Positions 25,061-34,832 of a DNA stretch of 34,832 nt are shown here, one piece after another. The stretch is from Patescibacteria group bacterium (GTDB lineage Bacteria > Patescibacteriota > Patescibacteriia > JAHIZJ01): NCBI GenBank assembly GCA_028714495.1, contig JAQTMH010000001.1, positions 309,036 to 343,867 of the forward strand. The letters run 5' to 3'. The notes under the pieces are model-generated. The model saw only the letters and a list, made by a program, of their open reading frames with translations, did no database searches and was not told where the DNA came from. The position numbers and the translations under genes were made by a program. The stretch's first letter is position 1. The number at the start of each line of letters is the position of its first letter.

Positions 25061-26194
25061 TTAGGACACGTATTGTTCGAGCGTCTTAATCAGTTTTTGC
25101 TCGAGAGTAATAATATCGGTATTATCAATTTGTATCTTGGTAAATCCTTTTCTAATCTCCGGATGGAATTCTCTTAAAATCCTAACCGGGTCGAGATAGT
25201 GCGGCATATAAATGATCCCCTGTACCCGGCCGGGCTTTGCTTCATAAAGAATTAAAATCACTTTGGCGTCCGGGGTGTTGACGATTAGTTCGTCAATTAC
25301 GCCTGGCAAGTCGTCCACCCTGGCTCCTGATTTTACGAAATCGTCAGCCGATAATAGCGACCAGACTATGGTCCGGTGTTTATTGGTTCTTAAGCGGGCC
25401 AGGGTCCTGCCCCATAGTTTCAGCGTGGTGATCGATTTTGTTTGATAGAGATTCTTAATAATCTCATCGCGCCGAGCTCCTGAGTCAATCAGGTAGCTAG
25501 CCACCGCTAATGACTTCGGGGTAACCGCCGGACTCTGAAAGCTTTTGGTTTTTGAGATAATGCCCGTCAAAAGATTAGTGGCGATGTATTCATCCAAATT
25601 TTCCTCACCCATAAACTTTATCAGTTCAAAGACAATTTCCGAAGTTGAAGTGGCGGTAATGTCAACGATGTTTACTTGACCAAAGTTTTCATTGGCCGCC
25701 TTATGATCAATATTGATGGTAGGTGTTTGATAAAAGAATTCGGTATGATCATCATAGAGCTTGCCCAATGAATCGAGATCGGTGGCGCCCAGGACAACGA
25801 TCAGATCGTGGGCAAACTTACCAGATTCAGTAGAAACGTCCTTAGCTTCAAAATGGCCACTGTGTGGTGTAATATAAATGTACAGCTTTTTGTCTCTGAT
25901 ATCGTAGCTTAGTTCCTCGACATTGGTGCGGCTAACATCCAACGTGATAATGAACTGCCTCAAGCTGGTGAGATCATTGTGAATGTTTTCGCTTTTTGGC
26001 AGGAAATTCGCGTTGGGTGGAAGCTGAAATTCATTGCAGACAATCTTGCACTCTTTTTTGAACTTTTCTATGACTAAAAAAAGGGCTAAGCCGGACGCGA
26101 TGACATCAATCGACGGATCGCGCGGCATAACAATTAGTATGTTCTTGGATTTTTTGATAATATCTCGAGCTTGTTGAAACGGGGATAGGGCCAT
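25061..26194 (-). CDS. DHH-family phosphoesterase-like protein with altered catalytic motifs
   Basis: NrnA/RecJ-like layout: ILIVMPRDPSIDVIASGLAL, NIDHKAANENFGQVNIVD, C-terminal DHHA1-like region. Confidence 0.8.
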   Translation of the reverse strand: MALSPFQQARDIIKKSKNILIVMPRDPSIDVIASGLALFLVIEKFKKECKIVCNEFQLPPNANFLPKSENIHNDLTSLRQFIITLDVSRTNVEELSYDIRDKKLYIYITPHSGHFEAKDVSTESGKFAHDLIVVLGATDLDSLGKLYDDHTEFFYQTPTINIDHKAANENFGQVNIVDITATSTSEIVFELIKFMGEENLDEYIATNLLTGIISKTKSFQSPAVTPKSLAVASYLIDSGARRDEIIKNLYQTKSITTLKLWGRTLARLRTNKHRTIVWSLLSADDFVKSGARVDDLPGVIDELIVNTPDAKVILILYEAKPGRVQGIIYMPHYLDPVRILREFHPEIRKGFTKIQIDNTDIITLEQKLIKTLEQYVS

Positions 26195-26280
26195 ATTTGC
26201 TAGCTTTCTTTGGTTTAGAATTACTTAGCATATCGCAGCAAAAAAGGTATGTCAAGATGAATATTAGATAAACCACTTGG

Positions 26281-26712
26281 ATGAAAAAATACCTTTCGAA
26301 AAACGTTAACCAGACATTAGTTTTATCTCTAATATTAGCCAAATTACTAAAAGGTGGAGATGTTGTACTTTTTAAGGGTGGCTTGGGAAGCGGAAAAACC
26401 ACTTTTGTAAAAGGAATCGCTCGTTATTTTGGAATCAGATCTCTTATCCAAAGCCCCACCTTTGTGATTTATAAGCCCTACACCATATCCAAACACCGTT
26501 CTGAGTGTAAGGCTAAATATCTCTACCATATCGACACCTACAGGCTAAATAGCAAAAAAGACGCAGAAAATCTTGGATTATTCGAAATATTGACAAACAA
26601 GAATAATATTGTCTTAATTGAGAATCCAAAGTATTTTTTTGCCAATGTTAGCAATAAAAAGTATGTTACAATCAAGAATAGTAATTCTACAACAAGATTA
26701 TTTCAATTTTAA
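26281..26712 (+). CDS. tsaE: tRNA threonylcarbamoyladenosine biosynthesis ATPase TsaE
   Basis: GGLGSGKTTFVKGIARYFGI, QSPTFVIYKPY, YHIDTYRL. Confidence 0.88.
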   Translation: MKKYLSKNVNQTLVLSLILAKLLKGGDVVLFKGGLGSGKTTFVKGIARYFGIRSLIQSPTFVIYKPYTISKHRSECKAKYLYHIDTYRLNSKKDAENLGLFEILTNKNNIVLIENPKYFFANVSNKKYVTIKNSNSTTRLFQF

Positions 26713-26713
26713 T

Positions 26714-26742
26714 TTGACAAATACAAAAATATAAAGTATAAT
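26714..26742 (+). promoter_or_regulatory. Perfect consensus sigma70 promoter upstream of the Fn3/LysM gene
   Basis: TTGACA 26714-26719, 17-nt spacer, TATAAT 26737-26742. Confidence 0.85.
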
Positions 26743-26905
26743 ATAGATATAAAGCATATCCTCGGGTACACAAAAAACCAATAAAATCCAAATAAACTGA
26801 AATAAAAATTAAATTTGAATAAAATGTCGGTTCGCTCTATCGAACCCTTAATCATTTACCATCACGCCCTTTGGTAATTCCTAGGAGGGTGTTTTCGCGT
26901 TAACT

Positions 26906-29900
26906 ATGTTTCCCTATTGCAAAAAAATTAGATACTTTTTCGTTGACCTGATATCCCAGATCAGGCGTCGTCAAAGATGCTTGTCTGGCTTTTGGCAAAA
27001 AACTTTTTTGGGCTTCGCCTACTGGCTTGTCTTTATTATATCGCATATCTGCATCTCTATTGTTTGTTTGCCGGTTTATCTCACGAAAAGCCCTTACGAA
27101 AGCTTTCAACTTTTAGCGCGTCAGGGCGGCGGAGGCAAATATCTTGATTCATATGATCAGCATCTAGTCTTTCAAAGAATTTCAGTCGCGACGGCAATTT
27201 TTTCTGTGACTTTGGTCATCATAAAAATTTTGACCGTGGTCTTAATCTCTCTCTATTCAATTTCGCCAGATCTCGGATCGGCCGCGGGCGGCGACGAACA
27301 AGGCGGCTGCCAATGCGATAGACATAATTTCGGCGGAACTGTTTCTGATTGCGTTACCGATCAAACCTTTGTCTTGGGCGGCAGCTGGCTTGAAACTGGC
27401 CATGGCTGCTTGGCCCTTGATTTTGTCTGGGAATATTATGACTATTCGACTGGCCAAACCACTAGCATGGCGCCAGCCGGCACAGCCTTCACCGTACCCA
27501 TCAACCCGATACTAGACGTTCCCGAAGACAATATAGAATCCCAGACTGTAACCTGTAAGACAACGGGTAAGTATTTGGCCAAGGTCGACATCGATAATAT
27601 TCCGCCTGAAAGCTATTTGATTTACATCAATACTCCAGCCGTGCCCTCAGGCGCTTCAGCCACGCCAAATAGTGAAAACGCCCTCACTGTCTCCTGGAAT
27701 GATAACGCAAACAACGAGGAATATTATCGGATTGAATATGCCAGCTATGCTGGAAGCTGCGGCGCCTATTCAGAAGATGGCACGACAAATCAAAATATCT
27801 CTTCGTATAATCTAGACGGGTTAAGTCCAAATCAGCCTTACTGCGCTCGCGTTCGGGCCTCCAATCCGGTCGGCAACACTACCTATTCCACGGCCGCGGT
27901 TGTCAGAACTTATGCACCGGATCCCAACACCAGCTCAGCGCGTTCCGCCTCAACCTGGTATACGAGCGGCGATTTCACCTTTTCAAATAATGACTCCTGG
28001 GGCGCGGGCGGGGTCGAATATTTCCGATACGCCTGGGATACCTCAAGCTCTCATACTTGGACAGGCGCGGAAACCACTTGGTCAGCCGATACGCTGTCAC
28101 TAAATACCACTGATACAACCGGCAAGTATCTCCATCTGAAATCGTATAACGCCGATGACGCCACTTCCGATAGCGCGGTTGTTGATTTGGGTCCATACTT
28201 TTTTGACTCTATCGAACCGCCGGCCACCACCCAAGTCAAAGACGGCGCTAGTTCTGATATCAACTGGGCTAATAGTTCTTCTTCGCTGGCCGCAAACTGG
28301 CCAGAGATTGTTGACGCCACTTCCGGCCTGCTTAAGTATCAATATGCCATCGGAACTTCTTCTGGCGGGACTGACGTACGAGATTGGACTGACCATGATA
28401 CCAGCACTTCAATTTCCCTCACCGGTTTGACTCTGACTGAAGGCAATACCTATTATCTATCGATCAGGGGAGTTGATAACGCTGGTTTGGCCGGCGACGC
28501 TACCAGCTCGGATGGCGTGACACTCGATCTAACCAATCCTCTTATCATTGACAACGAAACAACTGATCGCGGCTGGTTAAACGCTGGCCCCTCTTTTAAT
28601 GTCGATTTTACAAATCAGAGCTCTGGCTCTCTCCTCGATTCTGCCCAGTATGCCGTCGGATCGACTGCCGGCGCTACTGACGTAATTGATTGGACAAATA
28701 TTTTCACCGATGACGTCAATGGCTATACGACAAACTGGACTGTTGATTTCCAGAATCTACGGGAAGGTGAAAACTATGTTTCGGCAAGGACAACTGACTT
28801 GGCCGGTAACACGCTGACTGAATCAGACATATTTACTGTAAAAAAAGATGCGGTCGCGGCTACGATTTCTCAAATCTCAAGCCAATCAGAAACTACTCAA
28901 GCCACCATTACCTGGCAAACCAGCGAACCAGCCACCACTCAAATTGAGTGGGGTTCGACCCAAAACCTCGGCTATACCACAACCCTTATTTCGGAACTGA
29001 CTACCGAGCACACTGTTACCCTCACCGGCTTAAATGAGGGGCAAACCTATTATTACCAAATTTTGGCAAACGACCGCGCTAACAACAATAGCCAATCAAA
29101 TATTCTGAACCTCGCGACTTCAGAGCTTGAACCAACCCTGATCACAAACGCCCTAGTTTCCGAAATTAGCGAAACCTCGGCCAAGGTAACCTGGGAGACA
29201 AATCACCCGGCCACTTCCAAGGTCCGTTTTGGCCCAACCACCGCCTATGGCCAAGAGGTGTTTGATTCTACTCTGGTGGCTGACCACGCCCTGGTTTTAT
29301 CCGATCTAACTCCTGGTACAACCTACCACTACGAAGTTTTATCAACCGGAAATACTGTCGCCATAGATGCCGATGCCACTTTCACCACTTCAGAAGAGAC
29401 CCCGGCCGAGGAAGAACCTGAGGAGGAAGAACCCGAAGAAGAAACACCGCCTTCTGAGCCTGTGCCTGGCCCGTATATCTTTGATCTTCCCACCCCCACC
29501 GTGGTCTCGCCCCAGGCTAACGAAACTACAAAAACCCGCCAGCCGGTCATTACTGGTCTGGCCCTCAGCTCAAATTTAATAAAAGTGTTTATTGACGGTA
29601 TTTACAATGGCTACACTTCCGCTTCAAACGATCAGTCCGGTACAGGCAATTTTTCCTATAAACCATTTCTGAATCTCACGGTCGGTACCCACACTCTCCA
29701 GGTCGAGGCTTGGTCAGAGAAACATCGCAGCCAGAAATCCAGCCTGATAAGCTTCGTGGTGCCTGTTTCTTATGTCACGCCAACCGTTATCCAGCCACTG
29801 GTTAAAGACGGACCGAATCCCGAGGTGGTAATTTCCGGTGTGGCAAAAAATAATTCACGAATTGTCATCCAGATCGACGGCCAGGAAGTGGCTGAAACCA

Positions 29901-30271
29901 AAACTATAAACGACCCCTCTGGTACGGGTAGTTTTTCAGTTGTCGTTTCAACTAATCACATTCTTTCCTCTGGCGAACACAAAATAACCGTGGTGGCTTA
30001 TTCCCAAAACGGTTTGGCGAGCCTACCAACAACGCCGGTGAGTTTTACAAAAACTACGGCCGACAATACGACTAAACCCACTTTAAAATTCGGCCGGACG
30101 ATAACCTACCGGGTAAGTTCCGGCGATTGTCTCTGGAATATTGCTAAAAAGTTTTTAGGTAACGGAGCGCGCTATCAAGAGATTGTCGCTCTAAATATCA
30201 TTTCGTATCCCTCACTCTCGGCTCAACCAAATTACATCAGACCAAACTGGGAATTAAACATCGCGCCATAA
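26906..30271 (+). CDS. Membrane-anchored surface protein with Fn3 domains, acidic linker, Ig-like domains and C-terminal LysM
   Basis: Two N-terminal TM segments; Fn3-like repeats; EETPAEEEPEEEEPEEETPPSEP linker; C-terminal ITYRVSSGDCLWNIAKKFLGNGARYQEIVALN...W is LysM-like. Confidence 0.87.
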   Translation: MFPYCKKIRYFFVDLISQIRRRQRCLSGFWQKTFLGFAYWLVFIISHICISIVCLPVYLTKSPYESFQLLARQGGGGKYLDSYDQHLVFQRISVATAIFSVTLVIIKILTVVLISLYSISPDLGSAAGGDEQGGCQCDRHNFGGTVSDCVTDQTFVLGGSWLETGHGCLALDFVWEYYDYSTGQTTSMAPAGTAFTVPINPILDVPEDNIESQTVTCKTTGKYLAKVDIDNIPPESYLIYINTPAVPSGASATPNSENALTVSWNDNANNEEYYRIEYASYAGSCGAYSEDGTTNQNISSYNLDGLSPNQPYCARVRASNPVGNTTYSTAAVVRTYAPDPNTSSARSASTWYTSGDFTFSNNDSWGAGGVEYFRYAWDTSSSHTWTGAETTWSADTLSLNTTDTTGKYLHLKSYNADDATSDSAVVDLGPYFFDSIEPPATTQVKDGASSDINWANSSSSLAANWPEIVDATSGLLKYQYAIGTSSGGTDVRDWTDHDTSTSISLTGLTLTEGNTYYLSIRGVDNAGLAGDATSSDGVTLDLTNPLIIDNETTDRGWLNAGPSFNVDFTNQSSGSLLDSAQYAVGSTAGATDVIDWTNIFTDDVNGYTTNWTVDFQNLREGENYVSARTTDLAGNTLTESDIFTVKKDAVAATISQISSQSETTQATITWQTSEPATTQIEWGSTQNLGYTTTLISELTTEHTVTLTGLNEGQTYYYQILANDRANNNSQSNILNLATSELEPTLITNALVSEISETSAKVTWETNHPATSKVRFGPTTAYGQEVFDSTLVADHALVLSDLTPGTTYHYEVLSTGNTVAIDADATFTTSEETPAEEEPEEEEPEEETPPSEPVPGPYIFDLPTPTVVSPQANETTKTRQPVITGLALSSNLIKVFIDGIYNGYTSASNDQSGTGNFSYKPFLNLTVGTHTLQVEAWSEKHRSQKSSLISFVVPVSYVTPTVIQPLVKDGPNPEVVISGVAKNNSRIVIQIDGQEVAETKTINDPSGTGSFSVVVSTNHILSSGEHKITVVAYSQNGLASLPTTPVSFTKTTADNTTKPTLKFGRTITYRVSSGDCLWNIAKKFLGNGARYQEIVALNIISYPSLSAQPNYIRPNWELNIAP

Positions 30272-30317
30272 CAAAAAGCAACCTGGCCACCCTTTTCTTG
30301 GTTCAGATCGATACCTT

Positions 30318-30611
30318 CTAGCCGCTGGCGGGCACAACTCCCTTCGAGGCCATTCGCGCCTCTTTCTCTACTAATTCTTTTATTACTCCATCCTCAACAA
30401 CCATTTTTTCCACGGTCAGGCTTATAACATTGCTCGGTAAAATAATCAGTTCTTGATCAAAAAACCCGACTATCCCCTGATGGGTCTTAACGTAATAACG
30501 GGTGATCTTTTGTTCCAATTCATCAACGTCGAAATGAGTAATATAGCCAAGATGCGTATTTGACTTGGTGTAGACCGGGAGTTTAATTAGGTCTTTGTTC
30601 TGCAGTACCAT
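30318..30611 (-). CDS. PRC-barrel domain protein
   Basis: MVLQNKDLIKLPVYTKSNTHLGYITHFDVDELEQKITRYYVK...LIILPSNVISLTVEKMVVED is PRC-barrel-like; overlaps the 3' end of yidC by 29 nt. Confidence 0.72.
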   Translation of the reverse strand: MVLQNKDLIKLPVYTKSNTHLGYITHFDVDELEQKITRYYVKTHQGIVGFFDQELIILPSNVISLTVEKMVVEDGVIKELVEKEARMASKGVVPASG

Positions 30612-31362
30612 TGTTTGCGATATTCTTCTTATGCCAGCGTAGAAATAAATATTGCTGGATTATTTGAAACGCGGTTGAGGCGCCCCAATAGAGGGTCAGC
30701 CCGGCGGGAAAACTGGCGCCAAAAATAAAAGTAATCACCGGCATCAAATACATCATCTGGCGGCTCATGTTTTGAGCCATGCCTCCGCTTTTGGCTTTTT
30801 TGGGTTGCTGGCTCATCAGCATTCGTGATTGCCAGAGCTGGAGAACAGCCGCGATCCCGGCCAAAACATAATTTTTTGTTTGGGTTAGATCAACAAAACC
30901 AAGAAAATGTCCATTAATCGCCGTATTGGCGTAAATATCACTCAACGGCTGATAAAGATGTTCCAGCTGGTTAGCGGCCAAAATGCCGGTGGCTGGATCA
31001 GTCCGCGACACGGCAATAAATACTTGGTACAAGGCGATTAAAATCGGAAATTGTATTAATATCGGCAGGCAAGATGAAAAGGGGCTGATTTTATTTTCAC
31101 GATAAAATACCACCAACTGACGACTTAATTCCTCGCGATTACCGGCATATTTTTTCCTTAGGGCGTCAAGCTTGGGCTGAATTTCCTGCATTGCCTGCTG
31201 TGATTTAATCGAATACCAAGCCGGGTAGAACAGTATTAATTTGAGAATAAAGGTTACTAAAATTATCGATACGCCAAGATCGTGCGGCGGCAAATTATGA
31301 TAAATCGCCATCAGCAGGTTAAATATTGGCTCGAAAAGGATTGTATTAAAAATTTCTACCAT
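30583..31362 (-). CDS. yidC: Membrane protein insertase YidC/Oxa1
   Basis: Oxa1-type TMs; VSIILVTFILKLILFYPAWYSIKSQQAMQEIQPKLDALRKKY; PILIQFPILIALYQVF; synteny. Confidence 0.95.
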   Translation of the reverse strand: MVEIFNTILFEPIFNLLMAIYHNLPPHDLGVSIILVTFILKLILFYPAWYSIKSQQAMQEIQPKLDALRKKYAGNREELSRQLVVFYRENKISPFSSCLPILIQFPILIALYQVFIAVSRTDPATGILAANQLEHLYQPLSDIYANTAINGHFLGFVDLTQTKNYVLAGIAAVLQLWQSRMLMSQQPKKAKSGGMAQNMSRQMMYLMPVITFIFGASFPAGLTLYWGASTAFQIIQQYLFLRWHKKNIANNGTAEQRPN

Positions 31363-31365
31363 AAA

Positions 31366-31611
31366 CTAGTTTACCGGGTCAGCCCCGCCTCGGCTAAATG
31401 GGTGGCAACGGAACAGCCTAAAAAGGCCTTTCCAGCCGCCTCGCCATAAACCATGTTTTTCTATTGCCTGGTATAAATATTCTGAGCAGGTTGGCTTGAA
31501 CCGGCAACATCCAAACATATTGAGAGAGGAGAATACCCCGTGGTCTGGGGAAAGGCTTTTTTGATATATTCTTATTATTCCAAGCGCTAATTTTTTGGCT
31601 ATTTTTAGCAT
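31366..31611 (-). CDS. yidD: Membrane protein insertion efficiency factor YidD
   Basis: [13 protein letters not shown]...[45 protein letters not shown]. Confidence 0.95.
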   Translation of the reverse strand: MLKIAKKLALGIIRIYQKSLSPDHGVFSSLNMFGCCRFKPTCSEYLYQAIEKHGLWRGGWKGLFRLFRCHPFSRGGADPVN

Positions 31612-31613
31612 AA

Positions 31614-31955
31614 TTATTTCAATATTCTACTCTTTTTAAACATTTCTTCAAAATCTCTATTCAATTGGCTAATATTAGCGGTAATAAATGATCTTTTGGG
31701 AATAATCACACAGTCAAACCCTCTAGAAATATTAGCTAATCTTAGCCTAATCTTTTCTCTTATCTGTCTTTTTACCCGATTTCTTACTGTCGCATTTTTT
31801 GATATTTTCTGTGAAACTACCACCCCAAAACGGGTACTGTGCTTATTATTTGAGTATAAACGCAATATCAGGTGTTTCGAAAAAAAAGTTGCGCCTTTCC
31901 GGTAGACCTTCTGAAAATCATTTGAAGACGTGAGGCGGTTACTTTTGGGTAACAT
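31614..31955 (-). CDS. rnpA: Ribonuclease P protein component
   Basis: [21 protein letters not shown]...[26 protein letters not shown]. Confidence 0.95.
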   Translation of the reverse strand: MLPKSNRLTSSNDFQKVYRKGATFFSKHLILRLYSNNKHSTRFGVVVSQKISKNATVRNRVKRQIREKIRLRLANISRGFDCVIIPKRSFITANISQLNRDFEEMFKKSRILK

Positions 31956-31966
31956 AAACTCTTGCC

Positions 31967-32110
31967 TTACCCTCCCACCACCATCCTGGCCCGTCCCTTT
32001 TGGCGGCGGCGGCGCAGGGTGTTTCTTCCAGACTTAGTCTTCATCCGGTTACGAAATCCGTGTTTTTTAAGGCGCTTAATTTTTTTTGGTTGATAGGTTC
32101 TTTTCGTCAT
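31967..32110 (-). CDS. rpmH: 50S ribosomal protein L34 (47 aa; absent from the supplied ORF track)
   Basis: Translated by hand: [47 protein letters not shown]. Confidence 0.96.
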   Translation of the reverse strand: MTKRTYQPKKIKRLKKHGFRNRMKTKSGRNTLRRRRQKGRARMVVGG

Positions 32111-32128
32111 AGTCTTTTTCTCTATACT

Positions 32129-32157
32129 ATTCTACCAGTAATCCAAGGGCTGGTCAA
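32129..32157 (-). promoter_or_regulatory. Sigma70-like promoter for the rpmH-rnpA-yidD-yidC operon
   Basis: Minus strand TTGACC (32157-32152), 17-nt spacer, TAGAAT (32134-32129). Confidence 0.7.
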
Positions 32158-32298
32158 TCATGCGGTCTGTTGTTATTACGGGTATCCACAGGCCTTCCAC
32201 AGTTTATGAACAAATTGTTGTTTTATGACAATATTTATTTTTGCTTTTTTGTGGTATATTCAAGTGTGAGTTTTAAGCGCCAAATATTTTTATAACAA
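32158..32298. promoter_or_regulatory. Possible part of oriC (rpmH-dnaA intergenic)
   Basis: DnaA-box-like gtatccaca (32182-32190), then an AT-rich stretch before dnaA. Confidence 0.4.
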
Positions 32299-33690
32299 AT
32301 GAACAAAGAACAATTGTGGGAATCCGTTTTGGGCGAACTTGAGCTCACCTTGAGTCGAGCCAACTTCACTACCTGGTTTAAAAACACTTTTGTCGCATCA
32401 TACGAAGACAATCGTATCGTTATTGCCGTACCCAACGCCTTTACTAAAAACTGGTTCGAGAACAAATATCATTCAAATATTTTAAAAATTATTCAGTCGC
32501 TGACCAATAAGGCGGTGGCTGAAGTAGTTTATAAAATTGAGAGCCCCCGGGCCTATTTAACGCGTGAGATAAAAACTGAGTCAGCGGCTAATCTCCGCAA
32601 AGATACGGAGATTAATGAGCCAGCTTCGGTTTCAATTTCTGACACCTCAATTCAAAATCACTCGGGCGGTCTAAATCCACGCTACCTATTCGATAGCTTC
32701 GTGGTAGGCAAGGGGAATGAGCTGGCTAAAGCCGCCGCCTTGGCGGTTGCCAATAAACCGGGTCTGGTCTATAACCCGCTTTTTATTTATGGCGGGGTTG
32801 GCCTAGGTAAAACCCACTTGATGCAGGCAATCGGCAATGAAATTTTAAAAAACAAAAAAGGGGGGCGGATCGTTTACGTGACCAGCGAGAAATTCACCAG
32901 TGAATTTGTCCAGGCAATCAGCCGGGGCGGCGGCGCTGATTTTAAAAACCGCTATCGAAATATTGACGTCCTTCTGGTCGACGATATCCAGTTTTTAGCC
33001 GGCAAGGAAGGTACTCAGGAAGAATTTTTTCATACTTTTAACGCTCTCCACCACGAAAACAAACAAATTGTCATTAGCTCAGATCGCCCCCCCAAGGCCA
33101 TTCCCGCCCTTGAAAATAGGCTGGTTTCACGCTTTGAATGGGGGATGATCGTGGATATCAGCCAGCCTGACTTTGAAACGCGGCTGGCCATTCTTGAGGC
33201 TAAATGCCAAGAAAAAAATTATCAACTTCCGACAGACATCCTCCATCATATCGCCAACACCGTTCACGAAAACATCCGCGAGCTTGAAGGGGCCCTGAAT
33301 CGAATTATGGCCTACCATGAATTAAATCGTAGCCAGCCCACCCTGGAATCAGCCAAGGCGCTTCTGTCCAATATTACTTCCCGTCCCAAAAAAAACGCCC
33401 TCCTGCCGAAACAGGTTATTTTAACAGTCGCCACCTTTTATGATACAAAACTTGAGGACATAACCGGCGTTAGCCGCAAAAAAGAACTGGTCGTACCGCG
33501 ACAAATTATTATGTTTCTCTTGCGCGAAGAATTGGGCTGTTCCTATCCCTTAATCGGCCAGGAGCTGGGAGGCCGCGATCATACCACGGCCATGCACGCT
33601 CATACCAAAATCAAAAAAGAATTGAGTACAAACGAGAAAATTAATCAAGACATCGCTCTAATAAAACAACGCCTGTACAACAACGCTTAG
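32299..33690 (+). CDS. dnaA: Chromosomal replication initiator protein DnaA
   Basis: NPLFIYGGVGLGKTHLMQAIGNE, DVLLVDDIQFLAGKEGTQEEFFHTFN, SSDRPPKAIPALENRLVSRFEWG, GGRDHTTAMHAHTKI. Confidence 0.97.
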   Translation: MNKEQLWESVLGELELTLSRANFTTWFKNTFVASYEDNRIVIAVPNAFTKNWFENKYHSNILKIIQSLTNKAVAEVVYKIESPRAYLTREIKTESAANLRKDTEINEPASVSISDTSIQNHSGGLNPRYLFDSFVVGKGNELAKAAALAVANKPGLVYNPLFIYGGVGLGKTHLMQAIGNEILKNKKGGRIVYVTSEKFTSEFVQAISRGGGADFKNRYRNIDVLLVDDIQFLAGKEGTQEEFFHTFNALHHENKQIVISSDRPPKAIPALENRLVSRFEWGMIVDISQPDFETRLAILEAKCQEKNYQLPTDILHHIANTVHENIRELEGALNRIMAYHELNRSQPTLESAKALLSNITSRPKKNALLPKQVILTVATFYDTKLEDITGVSRKKELVVPRQIIMFLLREELGCSYPLIGQELGGRDHTTAMHAHTKIKKELSTNEKINQDIALIKQRLYNNA

Positions 33691-33918
33691 GTTGTTGGTA
33701 TGAGGTGAATATGCTGTGCATTGAATTTAACAACTTTCATCCCGGCTGGCTGGGTCAATAATTTTTTACACCGTCGCCTCACCAGTTACCTACAGGTTTT
33801 CCCAACTGAGTAAAAAATTTATTCAAATAATTCTCAACAAAAACTTGCTAATTAAAACCTTTTACACTTATCCACGCCCTTCCTACTCCATTACTATCTT
33901 TATTAATTAAATAAACTT
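33691..33918. promoter_or_regulatory. Candidate oriC (dnaA-dnaN intergenic)
   Basis: DnaA box ttatccacg 33868-33876, weaker ttacctaca near 33786, AT-rich flanks. Confidence 0.5.
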
Positions 33919-34832
33919 ATGAAATTTTCCTGTCTCCAAGAACATCTAAACAAGGGACTTAATCAAGTCAGTCATCTGGCAAGCAAAAATGTTTCTTTGC
34001 CGATTTTGAACAACGTACTGATTTCTTGCGAGAAAGGCATTATAAAACTTTCCGCCACTAATTTGGAAATGGGCATTAACACGATTGTTCGTGGAAAAGT
34101 TGATGAGGCTGGAAAAATAACCGTGCCAGCCAAAACCCTGGCCGACCACATAAATCTTTTGCCCGACGAAAAAATTGAGCTAACGAGCCAGGAAAACAAC
34201 CTATTGGTCAAAAGTAAAAGCACCCAAACGACAATTCGTGGCCAATCAGCCGATGAATTTCCGGTGATTCCGGTGGTTGAACAAAAAACCAGCCACGCGG
34301 TAAAAGCGAAAGATTTTAAAAAATCCATCGGTCAGGTGGTCTACGCGGTGGCCCAAGACGAATCGCGTCCAGAAATCAGCGGTGTTTATATAAAAATCAA
34401 GTCCGGTCGCGCGACCATCGTGGCTACTGATAGTTACCGCCTGGCTGAAAAAAAGACGCAATTAGCCAAGCCCAACGAACATGACGTCGAAGCTATTATA
34501 CCAACCCGAACGATCCAGGAGCTTGCCCGGATTGTTTACGACGACGCCAATAATCTTGAAATGTATTTTAGTGACAATCAGGTGATGTTTGTTTGTGAAG
34601 GAGTTGAGCTTATCTCGAGGATTATTGAGGGCCAATATCCAGACTACCGGCAAATAATCCCCCAGGATTACAAAACCGTGGCCAAGTTTTCTTGCGACGA
34701 GATGATCAAGGCGGTAAAAAGCGCCGCGCTCTTCTCTAAGACTGGGATAAACGACGTCAATCTGAAATTCAACGCCAAGGCGGGAAGAATTATGGTGTCT
34801 TCGGCCAACACGCAATTAGGGGAAAGCACTAC
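33919..34832 (+). CDS. dnaN: DNA polymerase III beta sliding clamp, truncated by window end
   Basis: MKFSCLQEHLNKGLNQVSHLASKNVSLPILNNVLISCEKGIIKLSATNLEMGI...ATDSYRLAEKK; open at the window end so missing from the ORF track. Confidence 0.95.
   Translation, partial: MKFSCLQEHLNKGLNQVSHLASKNVSLPILNNVLISCEKGIIKLSATNLEMGINTIVRGKVDEAGKITVPAKTLADHINLLPDEKIELTSQENNLLVKSKSTQTTIRGQSADEFPVIPVVEQKTSHAVKAKDFKKSIGQVVYAVAQDESRPEISGVYIKIKSGRATIVATDSYRLAEKKTQLAKPNEHDVEAIIPTRTIQELARIVYDDANNLEMYFSDNQVMFVCEGVELISRIIEGQYPDYRQIIPQDYKTVAKFSCDEMIKAVKSAALFSKTGINDVNLKFNAKAGRIMVSSANTQLGEST

Noticed and set aside
1-34832. CRISPR array, transposase, prophage or restriction system
   Set aside because: No regularly spaced repeats and no recognisable mobile-element or defence proteins; the repeats seen are protein-domain repeats or the two-copy operator-like element.
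1-34832. UGA recoding, as in some CPR lineages
   Set aside because: Conserved Trp positions use TGG and no in-frame TGA was needed to keep core genes open.

Overview
The gene content and order look like a Candidate Phyla Radiation (Patescibacteria) chromosome segment next to the replication origin. This is an inference from gene content; I ran no database search. The right end has the classic origin synteny: PRC-barrel protein / yidC / yidD / rnpA / rpmH on the minus strand, then dnaA and dnaN on the plus strand (dnaN runs off the edge), with candidate DnaA boxes on both sides of dnaA. The rest holds type IV pilus ATPases (pilT, pilB), three large modular surface or secreted proteins (a ~2,900-aa Kelch/Fn3 protein, an S8 subtilase with FG-GAP repeats, and an Fn3/LysM protein), a MacB-like ABC transporter pair, tsaD, tsaE, valS, a DHH-family protein, two tRNAs and a small ArsR-type regulator. 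The most interesting signals are: (1) a ~105-aa ASCH/YqfB-like domain inserted in the ValRS catalytic core, with Lys/Thr/Glu positions that look conserved with the YqfB active site; (2) a 28-bp operator-like repeat, built from two ATTTCGAAAT palindromes, that flanks the arsR-like gene and sits between divergent arsR and valS promoters; (3) an unannotated 44-aa small ORF with promoter and strong RBS; (4) a tRNA-like, hairpin-rich cluster around tRNA-Lys, and a short Tyr-rich ORF followed by a terminator; (5) a shared extracellular module in the three surface proteins, and an internal duplication in the giant one.
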